A DNA stretch of 64,000 nt from Endomychus coccineus (lineage: Eukaryota; Arthropoda; Insecta; Coleoptera; Endomychidae), in NCBI GenBank assembly GCA_958510875.1, contig OY294068.1, forward strand, positions 17,898,297 to 17,962,296. The letters run 5' to 3'. Positions 21,212 through 31,355 of this stretch are shown one piece after another. Below the pieces are notes generated by a model, which worked only from the letters and a program-made list of their open reading frames with translations, had not been told where the DNA came from and did not search any database. Made by a program: the position numbers and the translations under genes. Position 1 is the stretch's first letter; every line of letters begins with the position of its first letter.

Positions 21212-23339
21212 CAGTGGTTTCCAAACTTGATGTTACTACGCCTCCCTTAAAAATATTTAATCATTTGGCGCCCCCCCACTTGAAGATTTCATAAAATAAA
21301 AACACCAACATTCTTACTCTTATAAAATTTATTCATACAAACTAATGGAAAACGATATTTTTATATTGTTTTTAATGAGATGGATGTGCTTGTCTATTAG
21401 CACAAAGTTTATCAAATCTTGGTGTTTGTGACGATATAGCTACTCGTAGCTCTTTTTCTACAACTAAACGAAATCGATATTTGGATTTCATTGCAGTCAA
21501 GGCAGAAAATCCCGTTTCGCATAAATATGATGTTGCGAACGGCAGCAGTATCAAAGCTTTGTTTGACAAAGTGTTATATTCTGTATGAAGATTCAACCAG
21601 AATTGAACCAGAGATACAGTCTGAAATTTATGTTTTAATGTAGTATCACAAGATAATTCAATCAATTTTTCTTTTTCAATACTTGCCAATCCAAATTCAT
21701 CATCTTCTTCGTCGATGAATGGATTCTGTATCCACGCAAACTTTGTAAAATCAAGATCACCAAAATAATTCGAAAATTGAAGCAACAAACCATTCAAATG
21801 TTCCACAAAGAGATTTTTGTTTGCTTCTATGTTATCTCGGGCGCATAAATTTAAAGGTGGAAACATGTCAATCTTATTTTTTTGCAAATTTGATTTCCAT
21901 AGCTCCAATTTTTTAATAAATGCTTTCACTTTTTCTTTTTGTATAAGCAAATGCATTTGCGGTCCTTGCATTGATTTATTAAGAACACTCAATTTTTCAA
22001 AAATGTCAACCAAATATGTAAGTTTAACAATAAAATTATCATTCCTAAACATATTGCCGTCTTCATTATGATTTTCCTCGAGAAACATAGCAATTTCTTC
22101 TTTGAGTTCAAGTACCCTTTGAATCACTTTTGCACGAGATAGCACTTCACAATAGTACAGAAGTGACGTGTGATTAGCTCGCATATCTCCACGCAGTTTT
22201 GCGAACAACCTTGCTTTTAATGGACTGTTTTTTATGTAATTTATAACTTTCGTTACATTTGCAAAAACATTGTTAAGTTCCTCGCTTATAGTTTTTGATA
22301 CGAGAGCTGCTCTGTGGAGCATGCAGTGCGTCCAGAGAACCTCAGGTGTTTTCATTTCAACTAGTGTTTGAAGACCAGTTTTGTGTCCCGCCATTGATTG
22401 TGCACCGTCAGTACAGAGCCCAAAGCAATTATTCCACATTACGTCGTTCTCATTAAAAAATCTGTCTATTATTTTGAAAATTTCATTGGATGTGGCTCTG
22501 TCAGGAATTGGTTTGCAAAATGAGATATCTTCAATTATATTAGTATCGTCAACGTATCGAACATATGCAATTAAATGTGCGTCTTTAGCTTGTATGGCGA
22601 AGTACGCATTCGAGAAACTAATTGGTCACAAAGATCTTCAGATATATCATCAATTCTTCTGCCAATTGTATTATCAGCAAGCGGTATTTGTCGCAGCTGA
22701 TTCGCATAAGATTGGCCAAACATTGTTTTGACCATATCAGTAGCTGCTGGCAAAACTAAGGTTTCTGCTATTGTGTGGGGTTTTTTTACATTGCGCGATT
22801 CTGTACGACACTAGGTATGATGCTAATAATGCATTTGATGGAATGTGAACAATTTTTTTGAAATTTTGTTTGTTTTTAGATAACTCATCCAATTTTCTTT
22901 GAAAAAATTCTTGGGGCTTACCAACGTATTCAAAATGAATAGTTTCAAGGTGCCGTTACAATTTGCCCGGTCTCATACTATCAGCAGCCAAAACTTTTGA
23001 ACACAACAAACACATTGGTTTTTCCACAATATCGTTGATAATATTAGTAAATCCGAACGATAAATAGGACAAGTCGTATTTCCTTGCCTTGGGAGTTCTT
23101 CCTGTTCCTTGTGGCTACTTGTGCCAACATCAGAATCTTCATTATTAGTGGTTTTTCGATTATATCCTCTCAAAAACTTATCCATTTGTCTGGTATTTTT
23201 TCATATATTCTCTCATTTTTTAAATAGAAAACTTTAGCAGTAATTTGGAAACTTGTTCACTGTGACTAATTTTCGCGGCTCCCTTTAGACAAGTCTGCGC
23301 CTCCCTAGGGAGGCGCGACTCCCTGTTTGGAAAACGCTG
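21212..23339 (-). mobile_element. hAT transposon (ZBED5-like), 2128 bp, complete ends
   Basis: Terminal inverted repeats CAGTGGTTTCCAAAC (left) and CAGCGTTTTCCAAAC (right, read on the other strand) and an exact 8-bp target duplication delimit the element. Near both ends there are CGCCTCCCT blocks. It carries one minus-strand transposase gene broken by frameshifts. It sits inside the recombinase gene of Crypton 2, so it inserted later than that element. Confidence 0.93.
21372..23185 (-). pseudogene. hAT transposase, ZBED5/SCAND3-like
   Basis: In reading order: MDKFLRGYNRK (23185), a BED zinc finger (CLLCSKVLAADSM...RHLETIHFEY, about 23000-22930, with one TAA in the Lys/Arg stretch), QEFFQRKLDELSKNKQNFKKI, then LPAATDMVKTMFGQSYANQLRQIPL and RRIDDISEDLCDQL (22750-22620), a frameshift, and a 355-codon open frame (22439-21372) with WNNCFGLCTDGAQSMAGHKTG, where Asp is a catalytic candidate, and THCMLHRAALVSK. 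It ends with the hATC dimerisation block LLPFATSYLCETGFSALTAMKSKYRFRL and QAHPSH. Cut-and-paste transposase. The frameshifts near 22930 and 22570 make it non-functional, although the C-terminal 60% is intact. Confidence 0.9.
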
Positions 23340-23347
23340 CTTTGACG
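23340..23347. repeat. 8-bp target-site duplication, right, of the hAT element
   Basis: CTTTGACG, identical to 21204-21211. Confidence 0.9.
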
Positions 23348-23663
23348 TTTCAGGAAAACATGTAATTTCGAATATTTTGTAATATCAATATATTCTTTTG
23401 TATTGAGTGTAGCTCTCAGCACGAGGTAATGTGACCATAACTTAGATGCCTTCAACTTCGTTGTTAAATCGGAAAAAAATGCAATCATGACATTTTCAGA
23501 TCGGAAGGTCGTCTTTTTTTCTTGGCAATAATCCATGAAATGTTTGAAAGAGTATTCATATTGCCTTGGATTCATTTGGCAATAAATTTAAGATGACATT
23601 TTCAGCGGCATTTACTAACTCTGGTGGTGTCCCGCATACCTGAACATCGTCATCACTGTCCAT
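23348..23663 (-). pseudogene. Crypton 2 exon 1, N-terminal core-binding domain
   Basis: From the ATG at 23663 it reads MDSDDDVQVCGTPPELVNAA and NLLPNESK, then after a one-base shift near 23575 RQYEYSFKHFMDYCQEK, ENVMIAFFSDLTTKLKASKL and WSHYLVLRATLNTKEYIDI, ending KLHVFLKRQS at the hAT target site. It aligns with the first exon of the Crypton at 28 kb (NLLPSTSREKYEIAYRNFMDW..., STLWSQYSMLRSTL). This is the SAM-like DNA-binding domain of tyrosine recombinases. Confidence 0.85.
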
Positions 23664-23864
23664 TCTAAATATTTTTTCGATATAAGTAGGTATTAAATTG
23701 AAATAAGTAGTGAATCTCTGACTTTTGTCACATCAATAATCAAACAGTGATTGACAAGGAAACGATTTCATAGGCAATAAGATGGTAATCAATAATTGTT
23801 ATGCATTTATAAAAAATTCTTAATTTATGATAATTTTGATTGCGATTTCAGAAAAAATTAGTAT

Positions 23865-23983
23865 GTGTACCTCGTAGTAAAAGCACAATCTCAGACTTCA
23901 ATACTTGTTGATCTCGGCTTAACGCCTCGGCCAACAATTTACATTGTCATCCGGTAATGTATTGCTTTTACTAGTAGATACAC
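23865..23983. repeat. 119-bp palindromic unit 5' of Crypton 2
   Basis: Arms GTGTACCTCGTAGTAAAAGC (left) and the complement of GCTTTTACTAGTAGATACAC (right) enclose a GC-richer centre (CTCGGCTTAACGCCTCGGCC). A 120-bp palindrome of similar layout but different arm sequence lies at 29233-29352 beside the other Crypton. Confidence 0.65.
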
Positions 23984-24339
23984 AATGTACTATTGTTTCA
24001 TACGCAATATAAGCAATAGCACAAAATTTAGGTAATGCAACTTCACAATCACTTTTTGCATAACATGCGAACAATATAATCACGTTAGCCTGTTAAAAAT
24101 TATTCTCGTCGATTATTGAACCTATATTGGCTGGCCTATGGGAAAGTTTATTGTGCTAAATCGAATAAACTTGATATGAATCGAGGTGTTTCTACGTATT
24201 TTTAAGATTCTTCATTTCTTTGAGTCTGGTGGGCAATTATCATGGTAGTGGTTTAAAATAACGCATAATTTTATATAAAGTTATTTGAACTGAGGGAAAG
24301 CAACTATTATTTTGCTGCAGAAAGTCACAATGGGCGGAA
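23984..24339. other. non-coding, no gene recognised
   Basis: AT-rich spacer with no identifiable signal. Confidence 0.4.
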
Positions 24340-24500
24340 CCGATCCTGTTGATCTTCCTTGAGTGTAGGCCTGTTGGTTTGTGTGAATTATATTCTTATG
24401 AAGGGCATTCTAAAGAATGACTCTTTCGTATAATTTTTCTAACGTCTTACGGAGAAAAGACGCCAGTGTAATAGGGCGATATGATTTCGCCATGAACTTT
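24340..24500 (-). pseudogene. short LINE RT fragment (R1/LOA-like)
   Basis: Minus-strand reading gives KSYRPITLASFLRKTLEKLYERVI followed by a stop and NALHKN, the diagnostic 'yRPIsLtSfllKtlEr...R.i' plus 'PLHKNQ' start of a non-LTR RT. About 50 codons survive. Confidence 0.7.
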
Positions 24501-25269
24501 GCAAGAATATAAAATCTTCTTTAGACAATAGATTCAAGACTGTAGAAAGACAAACTTTTGACTTGATAATGAGCAATTTATATGAACAAGTTTCACAGTT
24601 TGAGCGCGGCTTAATTTTGTGCGGCTTACATATGTCGGTCGCAATTTAAAAATTCACAGACACGAAAGGAATGATAATTAGTGGGTGGAATAATATTTGA
24701 AAAGCTTTATCAAAACAAAGTGTGAATTATGCATTCGTGGTATGTCTTTTGATGCACAGAGAAATCTCATGCAAGTATATTAATGTTATTCTTGGGTCTG
24801 TCCTTTTGCGGTAATCGCGGATGGATGGATACCGATAAAATATTCATTGCGGGCATCTTAAGGATTGATATGCAGAATACTACGGTTCCCGCACACTTTA
24901 TGTTGAGGCTGACGCCTTTTCACAAGCATTTCAGAATAGCTAATGAGCGTTCCCGACAGATTTGTGATAAATTTTATATGTCAAGAGATGAGGAGTATTC
25001 TACAAGTCTAAATGTCTACTAATGCACTGTAAGATCAAACTGGAATATGGCTTATGTGTTTAGGGATTCAGCTGGCACAGTCCACAGCAAGGAACTTGGT
25101 GTGGTAATATATGTTTTCCTCTCTTTTTCTGTTAATCTATTTGCTTATAGTTGAAAACTTGCCACTCTTCATTAATTAGCCTTTCTACTAGTTGATGTAA
25201 TGTGCGCTGAAAATCGAAATTTCAATTGTTTACTTAGTAAGCCCCCTTCGAAAGGCTTACTCAATACTT
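24501..25269. other. non-coding, no gene recognised
   Basis: The 79-codon frame at 24783-25022 shows no family similarity. Confidence 0.4.
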
Positions 25270-26575
25270 TTGCTTATCTATCAATCAGTCGTGAATGACC
25301 GGCAATATGGCTTCCGTTAGCAGGGACCATCAGAAGATCTGCTTGCCTACGTAACACATATATGGCAGAAATCTATTGGAAAACATGGGGAATCTCTAGC
25401 TATAGCATTGGATATCTTCAAAGCATTTGACCGAGTCGTCTGTCAGCAAAACTTTCTTGGGAAACTTCCGTCATATAGTTTACCGCCTCAACTTTGTCGT
25501 TTACTATCGAGACAGATCACTCCATGTGGTGGTTGTCGGAGTATCCTCCGATATAATGGCTATTGATGTTGGTGTTCTACAGGGATCTCTCTTGGTACCA
25601 ACTCTGTTTCTGTTCCATTTCAACGATTTGCTGGAAGAGTCCACCTGTCCCGTCCACAGCTTCACAGATGGTGGTACACTTCATACCGCTTTCTCATCTA
25701 GAGCTCCTATACCATCCGATGAAACCAGAGAAGCGAGACAGGGACAGGTTGACGCAATTATTGGAGATCTGGCGAAGATTTTGAAATGTGGATCCGAGAA
25801 ACTAGTAGAATCTAATGCAACCAAAACTCAAGCTTACGTCTTCTCCAGGAAGACGGGTCCCAAAATCCTTAATATGATGATGTCAGATACAACTATCCCT
25901 ATGAAGTTTTCCATATTCATGCTCGGGATCTAGACCAACAGTACCCTCTCATGGGACGATCCTGTGAGGTCCAGGGCGGAAAACGCTTCACAAAAACTTG
26001 GTTTTCTATTCCATGCCAAGAGCTACTTTACATCTCAGCAGCTCCTAAATATCTACAAAGCACAATTTCGACCTGTCCTGGAGTACATATTTGGAATTCG
26101 GCTCCCAAGCATACGCCGAAACTCTTAGATCCTATCCAGAAGAGCGCTATTCGTTTGATTGATAATGTCACACGAGCTTATTGACCTGCTTAGGACATCG
26201 TAAAAAGGTGAGAGACATCTCCCTTTTCTATAGATATTTCCATGGTCAGTGTTCATCAGAAATCCCGTCTGTTGTTCCACCACGAGAGATTCCAGATAGG
26301 CAAACTGGACGAGCTCACACTAGTCACTCCTTCACTGTAAATCTTAACTTGAGACCTGCCGAACTTCTTCTTATCAGACTTGATTTTTTCATCGATCAGC
26401 GAAGTTGTGGAACTCTTTACCCTAGTGAGTCTTCCCTGGATCTATGATCTCCAAACCTTCAAGAAAAATACAAAAGCCTATTTCTTCCCCCTACATTCCA
26501 CTGCTGGCTCACACGATGTTCTTCGAACATTAGAGGTTTCCTTCTCGTGTATAAAAAAAAATTGAAGTCACTTTA
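25270..26575 (+). pseudogene. Jockey/CR1-type LINE family L1a, copy A (longest)
   Basis: Plus-strand RT polyprotein spread over several frames. It starts with NDRQYGFR-like sequence and LAYVTHIWQKSIGKHGESLAIALD and F.KAFDRVV; then FLGNFRHIVYRLNFV, VGVLQGSLLVPTLFLFHFNDLLEESTCPVHSF, where the catalytic YADD box has become FTDGG, and HTAFSSRAPIPSDETREARQGQVDAI (frame 25427-25933). Later frames give FHAKSYFTSQQLLNIYKAQF, VHIWNSAPKHTPKLLDPIQKSAIRLIDNV and VPPREIPDRQTGRAHTSHSF. It ends LQTFKKNTKAYFFPLHSTAGSHDVLRTLEVS.. and a nine-A tail near 26560-26568. At least three further copies are in this window (31145, 49958, 54950). Stops, frameshifts and the loss of the Asp pair make it dead. 'L1a' is only a local label. 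Confidence 0.85.
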
Positions 26576-26904
26576 CTATGGATGCAGTGCGTGGTGAAAT
26601 CCTTAAGAAGGGAATACTCATACGACTTTCTCATAGCTCACGATGCACCTTATTTGAACTTACAAACCAAAAGGAAAATCAAATAACCAATTATATGTAT
26701 TTTTATTCACTTTAACAGAAACCTGAATAGAAGCTTGACTACCTTCAGATATAGGAATAGGAAACTTACATATTTTACAAATTTTAAATGACTCGTGAAT
26801 TCGTCAAAGTGGGGAACAATCAAAGATGTCAAAATATAGCTGACTCTTACTGCTTGGTTTGGGTTTCATAACCTCCTTCTCAACCTGTAAAGCCAATTTG
26901 ATTT
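26576..26904. other. non-coding, no gene recognised
   Basis: Spacer between LINE copy A and the next PLE fragment. Confidence 0.4.
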
Positions 26905-27640
26905 ATTGAAATTCACTGTCGAAATAGAAACAGATAATCAGCTCCCTTCCCTCGATATTAACATTATAAAATATGGTTATCACTTGAATTTTGCCATATA
27001 CAGTAGACCGACTCAAAATAAATAAGTATACTCTGGCGGATTCAGCTGTACCATTCAAATATAAAATAGCTCCACTTAATAGTCTTGTTCGTAGATTATT
27101 GAAGGTCCTCTTGAGCCAGCAAAATTACAACAATGAAGTTGAGAATTCCCAGCAAATAGCGTTGCACAATGTTTTTCAACTAATCTTCGATCAATAATTC
27201 AATTTCTAAGCAAAAAATTTCAAAAGTTTCACTTATCATCCTTCAGTAATTAATAAATTCCATAATTTGTTCTCAAAATTTGCAATAGAACCAGCTTATA
27301 GCTGTAAGAACAAACTTAAGAACCGTTTAGGTAACATCTTTGATAAAGTTTCGGAGTTCGACAAATCAAGGATTTACAAAATCGGTTGTGTGAGTCGTGT
27401 TCAAAATTTTATGTGGGTCAAACTAAAAGGAACATTCTAACTCGGTATAGAGAGCATTTTGCCCATATAAAGAAAAATAATGGTGAAAAATCAGCGTTAC
27501 CCGAACATATCTTGAATACACAACATTTCTCAAGAAAGTTCATCACTTTTAAAACACAGTACGGGCAAATACCTAGGTATTTTAGAAGGGATGGAGATTC
27601 ATAAACGAATAAGCAATTTATTAAATTATGATTTATCTCC
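26905..27640 (+). pseudogene. Penelope-like element fragment 2: RT thumb and GIY-YIG domain
   Basis: Plus-strand frames give FTVEIETDNQLPSLDINII, then FAIYSRPTQNK with one TAA (PLE 'iYRKPT.T' block) and, after frameshifts, KFHNLFSKFAIEPAY-like text. A 72-codon frame at 27386-27604 reads CESCSKFYVGQTKRNILTRYREHFAHIKKN, the GIY-YIG core ('C..C...YvGqT.r.l..R..eH'), and SALPEHILNTQHF. It belongs to a different PLE subfamily from the element at 7.7 kb (QTKRN against ISKQY). No hammerhead core was found downstream. Highly decayed. Confidence 0.75.
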
Positions 27641-27749
27641 AGCTGAGGGTAACCCCTTTTTTCCATTATTATCCTCAAATAGTATTTCTCTACGGATGCT
27701 ATACAATGTGCCACTTCTCTCATCGCTTTCATACGTTCAAAACGAAAGA

Positions 27750-27768
27750 TTTCTCACGCAGTGAGAAA
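27750..27768. repeat. short palindrome upstream of Crypton 1
   Basis: TTTCTCACGCAGTGAGAAA is a perfect 8-bp-arm hairpin. The same TTTCTCAC/GTGAGAAA words recur in the arms of the palindrome 3' of the gene (29233-29352), so the two may mark the element's ends. Confidence 0.45.
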
Positions 27769-28020
27769 TATCCGCCAATACACTGTTATCACGATAACCC
27801 AAGTCAGTCATGAATTGTTACATGTCAGATTGATATGACACGTTCTGACGTTGCTACGCCGACGATTCGCGTGCAATATCCAAGTAGCCCATTGTTGGCG
27901 TTTCTATAACAACAAAACCGAAGCACTGCATAATTATTGCTGTGAACTTACCCAACGAAAATAGTTTTATTGTTATTTGTTATAATATAAACAGTTCAGA
28001 TTCATTAAATATTGAATATA

Positions 28021-29138
28021 ATGGAATACGAAGATTTAGAGTCGGAAAATACACCTCCAGAAATTATTCAGAAAGCAATTGATGTTTGCTATAATTTGCT
28101 ACCAAGCACATCAAGAGAAAAATATGAAATCGCTTACAGAAACTTTATGGACTGGAAAATGAAAGCCAAGATTAATTCTTGTTCCGAAAATACCTTGTTA
28201 GTTTATTTTGAAGAGTTGTCAAGAAGATTGAAATCATCAACATTATGGTCTCAGTACTCGATGCTAAGGAGTACCTTAATGATTAAAAACTGAAAATCTG
28301 AAAAATATGTTCCAAAACAGTCAAAAACATTAACTTCTGAAGAAATTCAACAATTTTTAAAAGATGCACCTGATGAAAAGTATTTGCTGATAAAGGTATG
28401 AATTGAAAATTTTTAAATTGTTATCGGAAAATGAATGTTTGGTTTCGATTTCAGGCTGCCTTAGCTATTGGCCTTACAGGGGCATGCCGTTGTGATGAAC
28501 TTCGAAAATTAAAAATTGATGACATGGAAGATCTTAATTCGGCCCTTATGATAAAATTACCCGATACTAAAGCCACGGTTCCTAGAAATTTCACAGTCAC
28601 AGGAGAATTCTACCAAATTTACAAAAAATATGTGAAGCTTCGACCATGCACAAATGAAACACGTTTTTTTTTTAATTACAAGAATAGCAAATGTACGAAA
28701 CAGCCTGTGGGGATAAATAAATTTGGCACCATGGCGAAAGAAATAGCGAAATTTTTGCAATTACCGAACCCTGAATTATATACTGGCCACTGTTTTCGAA
28801 GGTCATCTGCGACTATTTTAGTTAATGCAGGGGCAGATCTTTTAACTTTAAAACGCCATGGGGGTTGGAAATCCAGCAATGTTGCTGAATCTTATATCGA
28901 CAACTCCATAGCTAACAAAATGAAAATTTCAAAAAGTATAGTAGAATCCATTCAGCCTCCAGTGCCATTAGAACCTGAACACAACAATGCTGTGGAAGCT
29001 CAGTACGTTTCCTCATCAACTTCAACTTCGACCGCAGCTAATGTTTCAATTAACGAAAACATATTGAAACAAAACAACCTACCAGGAATTACTTTACAAA
29101 ATAGTTCAAATATAACTGTTAATTACTATTTCAAATAA
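28021..29138 (+). pseudogene. Crypton-like tyrosine recombinase (element 1), near-intact
   Basis: Two exons, 28021-28395 and 28455-29138, joined by a 59-bp intron. The start is the ATG at 28021 (MEYEDLESENTPPEI). Exon 1 encodes the core-binding domain (NLLPSTSREKYEIAYRNFMDW, STLWSQYSMLRSTL), a TGA at 28291, then KQSKTLTSEEIQQFLKDAPDEKYLLIK. Exon 2 encodes the catalytic domain: GLTGACRCDEL (first Arg), MIKLPDTK, TGHCFRRSSATILVNAGADL (HxxR), RHGGWKSSNVAESYIDNS (HGGW and the Tyr nucleophile). The tail is Ser/Thr/Asn-rich and ends NITVNYYFK. All catalytic residues are present. Apart from the single TGA the gene is open for 352 codons. Cryptons move as circles through this enzyme. Close in sequence to Crypton 2, with the intron at the same site. 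Confidence 0.88.
28396..28454 (+). other. 59-bp intron in Crypton 1
   Basis: Donor AAG|GTATGA and acceptor TTTCAG|GCTGCC. Splicing joins KYLLIK to AALAIGLTGACR in phase 0, restoring the alignment with Crypton 2, whose 58-bp intron (21111-21054) occupies the equivalent place. Confidence 0.85.
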
Positions 29139-29232
29139 AATATAAAAATGAGTTAATGACATACAAGTATTATTGTATATGTATTTTAATTTTCAATACT
29201 TGAAAACAACGTATCCGTAGAAAAAGTACAAT

Positions 29233-29352
29233 GTACAATTCGTGAGAAAACGACATATTTCTCACTCGCTTGATTTGCGGCACTCGCCTTCGGCTCGTGC
29301 CAACAAACTTCTGCGCTCGTGAGAAATATGTCGTTTTTCTCACTTGTTGTAC
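29233..29352. repeat. 120-bp palindrome 3' of Crypton 1
   Basis: The left arm GTACAA..CGTGAGAAAACGAC, ATATTTCTCAC and the right arm GTGAGAAATATGTCG, TTTTTCTCACTTGTTGTAC are near-perfect complements of about 35 bp. The centre GGCACTCGCCTTCGGCTCGTGCC is itself a hairpin. Confidence 0.8.
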
Positions 29353-29392
29353 AATATACTATTAAACAGGCACATTTTGATTCATAATTTAG

Positions 29393-29490
29393 TTGACTCT
29401 GATGATGGCTACTACGAAAAGTCCTCTGTATTTTTAGAGTATTTTCAGTGGATAAGGGTGAATTTTTTTCATTTATAGTGTTATAGTGCA
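29393..29490. repeat. palindromic repeat P, copy B (one arm)
   Basis: Shares GACTCTGATGATGGCTACT, AGTCCT, TATTTTTAG and CAGTGGATAAGGGTG with the right arm of copy A (13858-13946). The left arm is missing. Confidence 0.65.
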
Positions 29491-31144
29491 TCCACAGTGT
29501 GAACTCTTCTAAAGTTTATCATTGGCGGTCATAAATAGCAAAAAAATAACAAAATCATTGTGAAATGCACTTGGTTCCTTTACAGTTACCTTTTTCTGTT
29601 AAATGAACTCATTTATAGTTTTTCATTAGAGTTGTGAAAAATAGCCTCATATCTCTGTTGACATTCTAATAGTATACAATGACATTACTTGGAACTGACT
29701 CAAAAGACTTTCCTATTCGCCTCGTCTTCAAGAAAAATGTAGAAAGGAACAAAATAATCTTATAACAATTCAGCTTTTATGTATCCTAGCAGCTTTCTAA
29801 TTCTAGTCATTCCTGATATGTAATTGAAATCTAATTATTAATTTATAAAACAGCTCTGCTATAGTAATGATTCGGAAGAATCATATAGATGGTGTGTCAA
29901 CATTCCAAACTATAGATCACAACATACACAGCATAACAGTCAATCTTAGTATGTACAATTTACATCTAATATACAGGATGCTACCAAAAGAAGTCAACAC
30001 TAATATGACTCATATGTTATTCTTATCATATTTAACTTACATAAACATAGCTAACTCACATACTATATCATTGTACAATTGTACATCCAGACATATTTTC
30101 CAGCTTGTTCCCCGTTAACATGATCAAATGTTTGAAGAACGATCAAATGCTGTTTCGATTGCACGTTTTCTCAGGTGAGATACGGCGTAAAACATCTGAA
30201 ATCCTCCTTCACAGTTGATCTAAGCTCTCTAACTTTACACTACAAACCTCCTCCTCTTTCAATATTTCCCATAGCCGAAAGATACTCGGAGGTAAATTCA
30301 TTGATCGTGCAGGACAACGGATCGGTTCAGCTATACCAATCCTTGAATTTCGAAAATGTCCCTTACGAAATTCTCTTAATGACATGGGGTGTTATTTTGG
30401 TTTCGCTATCGAGAACGAGAGCGAGTTCGAGAATATCTCGCTTTAATGCGAAGCACTACCCCAAATGCGAATTATTTATTTGCTTTGGACTTCGGAATGT
30501 TACATTCGAAGGGTGAAGGTTTGAGATGAAACCTTCGGGAATCATCGGAAATAACTAAGCTCAAAAATATGCTCGCTCTAAAGTTACATTCTCTATCTGT
30601 CAGTGATAGGCTGTGCATCATTTATTGTGAGAGAGAGAGGGAAAATCTGATTATTTCCAATGATAAATGGTATCTAGGTTTTCATATTGAATTCATTAAA
30701 CGAAATATATGATTAATTATGGAGATAACATTGAACGTGCATATTTCAATTAACAACGAATATACGTGTTATGTTGCGAATGCTGATTGAATATTTCTTT
30801 CCCACGGAGATTATTAAAATATCCTCATGATAAATGCATTAATCGCTGTTGAGAGTTTCATCTCCTAATTTAATTTGGTAAGTTTGCCAAGTATTTCAAG
30901 TTTAAAGTGTTGCTGAATAATTACATCGGGTCACGTTGTACTCATTTAATTATTTTGAAAATGTTACAGCAAGGGTGCAAAGGAGCCACTTCCGTGACAC
31001 TCGGATTTTATCCGATATAATCACAGAATAATGCAAATTCTATAGAAGTGATGTAGACATAATTCTTTCTTGAGTCAATCATATTGAATTTATATGAATT
31101 CAGAAATATAGAAGCAAAATAATATCTCGTGAACTGAACGTCTT
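29491..31144. other. non-coding, no gene recognised
   Basis: The longest frame (30175-30516, 113 codons) has no recognisable motif. A purine-rich GAGAGAGAGAGGG run lies near 30630. Confidence 0.4.
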
Positions 31145-31341
31145 CCATAACAATGCTCGGGATGACCATCAACAGCACCCTATCATGCGACGATCATGTG
31201 AGGTTCATTGTTAAAACCGCTAAACGAAAACTTGTTTTTCTGTTCTTTGTCAAGAACTACTTTACATCCCAGCAGCTCCTCATAATCTACAAAGCACAGA
31301 TTTGACCTGTCCTGGAGTACTGTTCACATGTTTGGAGGTGA

Positions 31342-31355
31342 GTTCCCAAACACAC
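31342..31355. repeat. 14-bp target-site duplication, left
   Basis: GTTCCCAAACACAC, repeated exactly at 32266-32279. Confidence 0.85.

Larger units (their letters stand above)
19170..23663 (-). mobile_element. Crypton-like element 2, split by two nested insertions
   Basis: A minus-strand tyrosine-recombinase gene homologous to the one at 28021-29138. Its parts in reading order are an N-terminal exon from the ATG at 23663 to 23348, an exon remainder at 21203-21113 after the hAT insertion, a 58-bp intron (21111-21054), a catalytic exon 21053-20612, then a CR1-like LINE (19345-20608), and a probable Ser/Asn-rich C-terminal tail at about 19340-19170 (..NSNN.., MFDNCTNCNSTINI before a stop). The tail assignment is tentative. 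Cryptons integrate through their tyrosine recombinase without terminal inverted repeats. Frameshifts near 23575 and 21000 show that it is dead. Confidence 0.75.

Noticed and set aside
30175..30516. 113-codon plus-strand frame
   Set aside because: No domain, starts at a non-ATG-like context, and has no repeat or homologous copy in the window.
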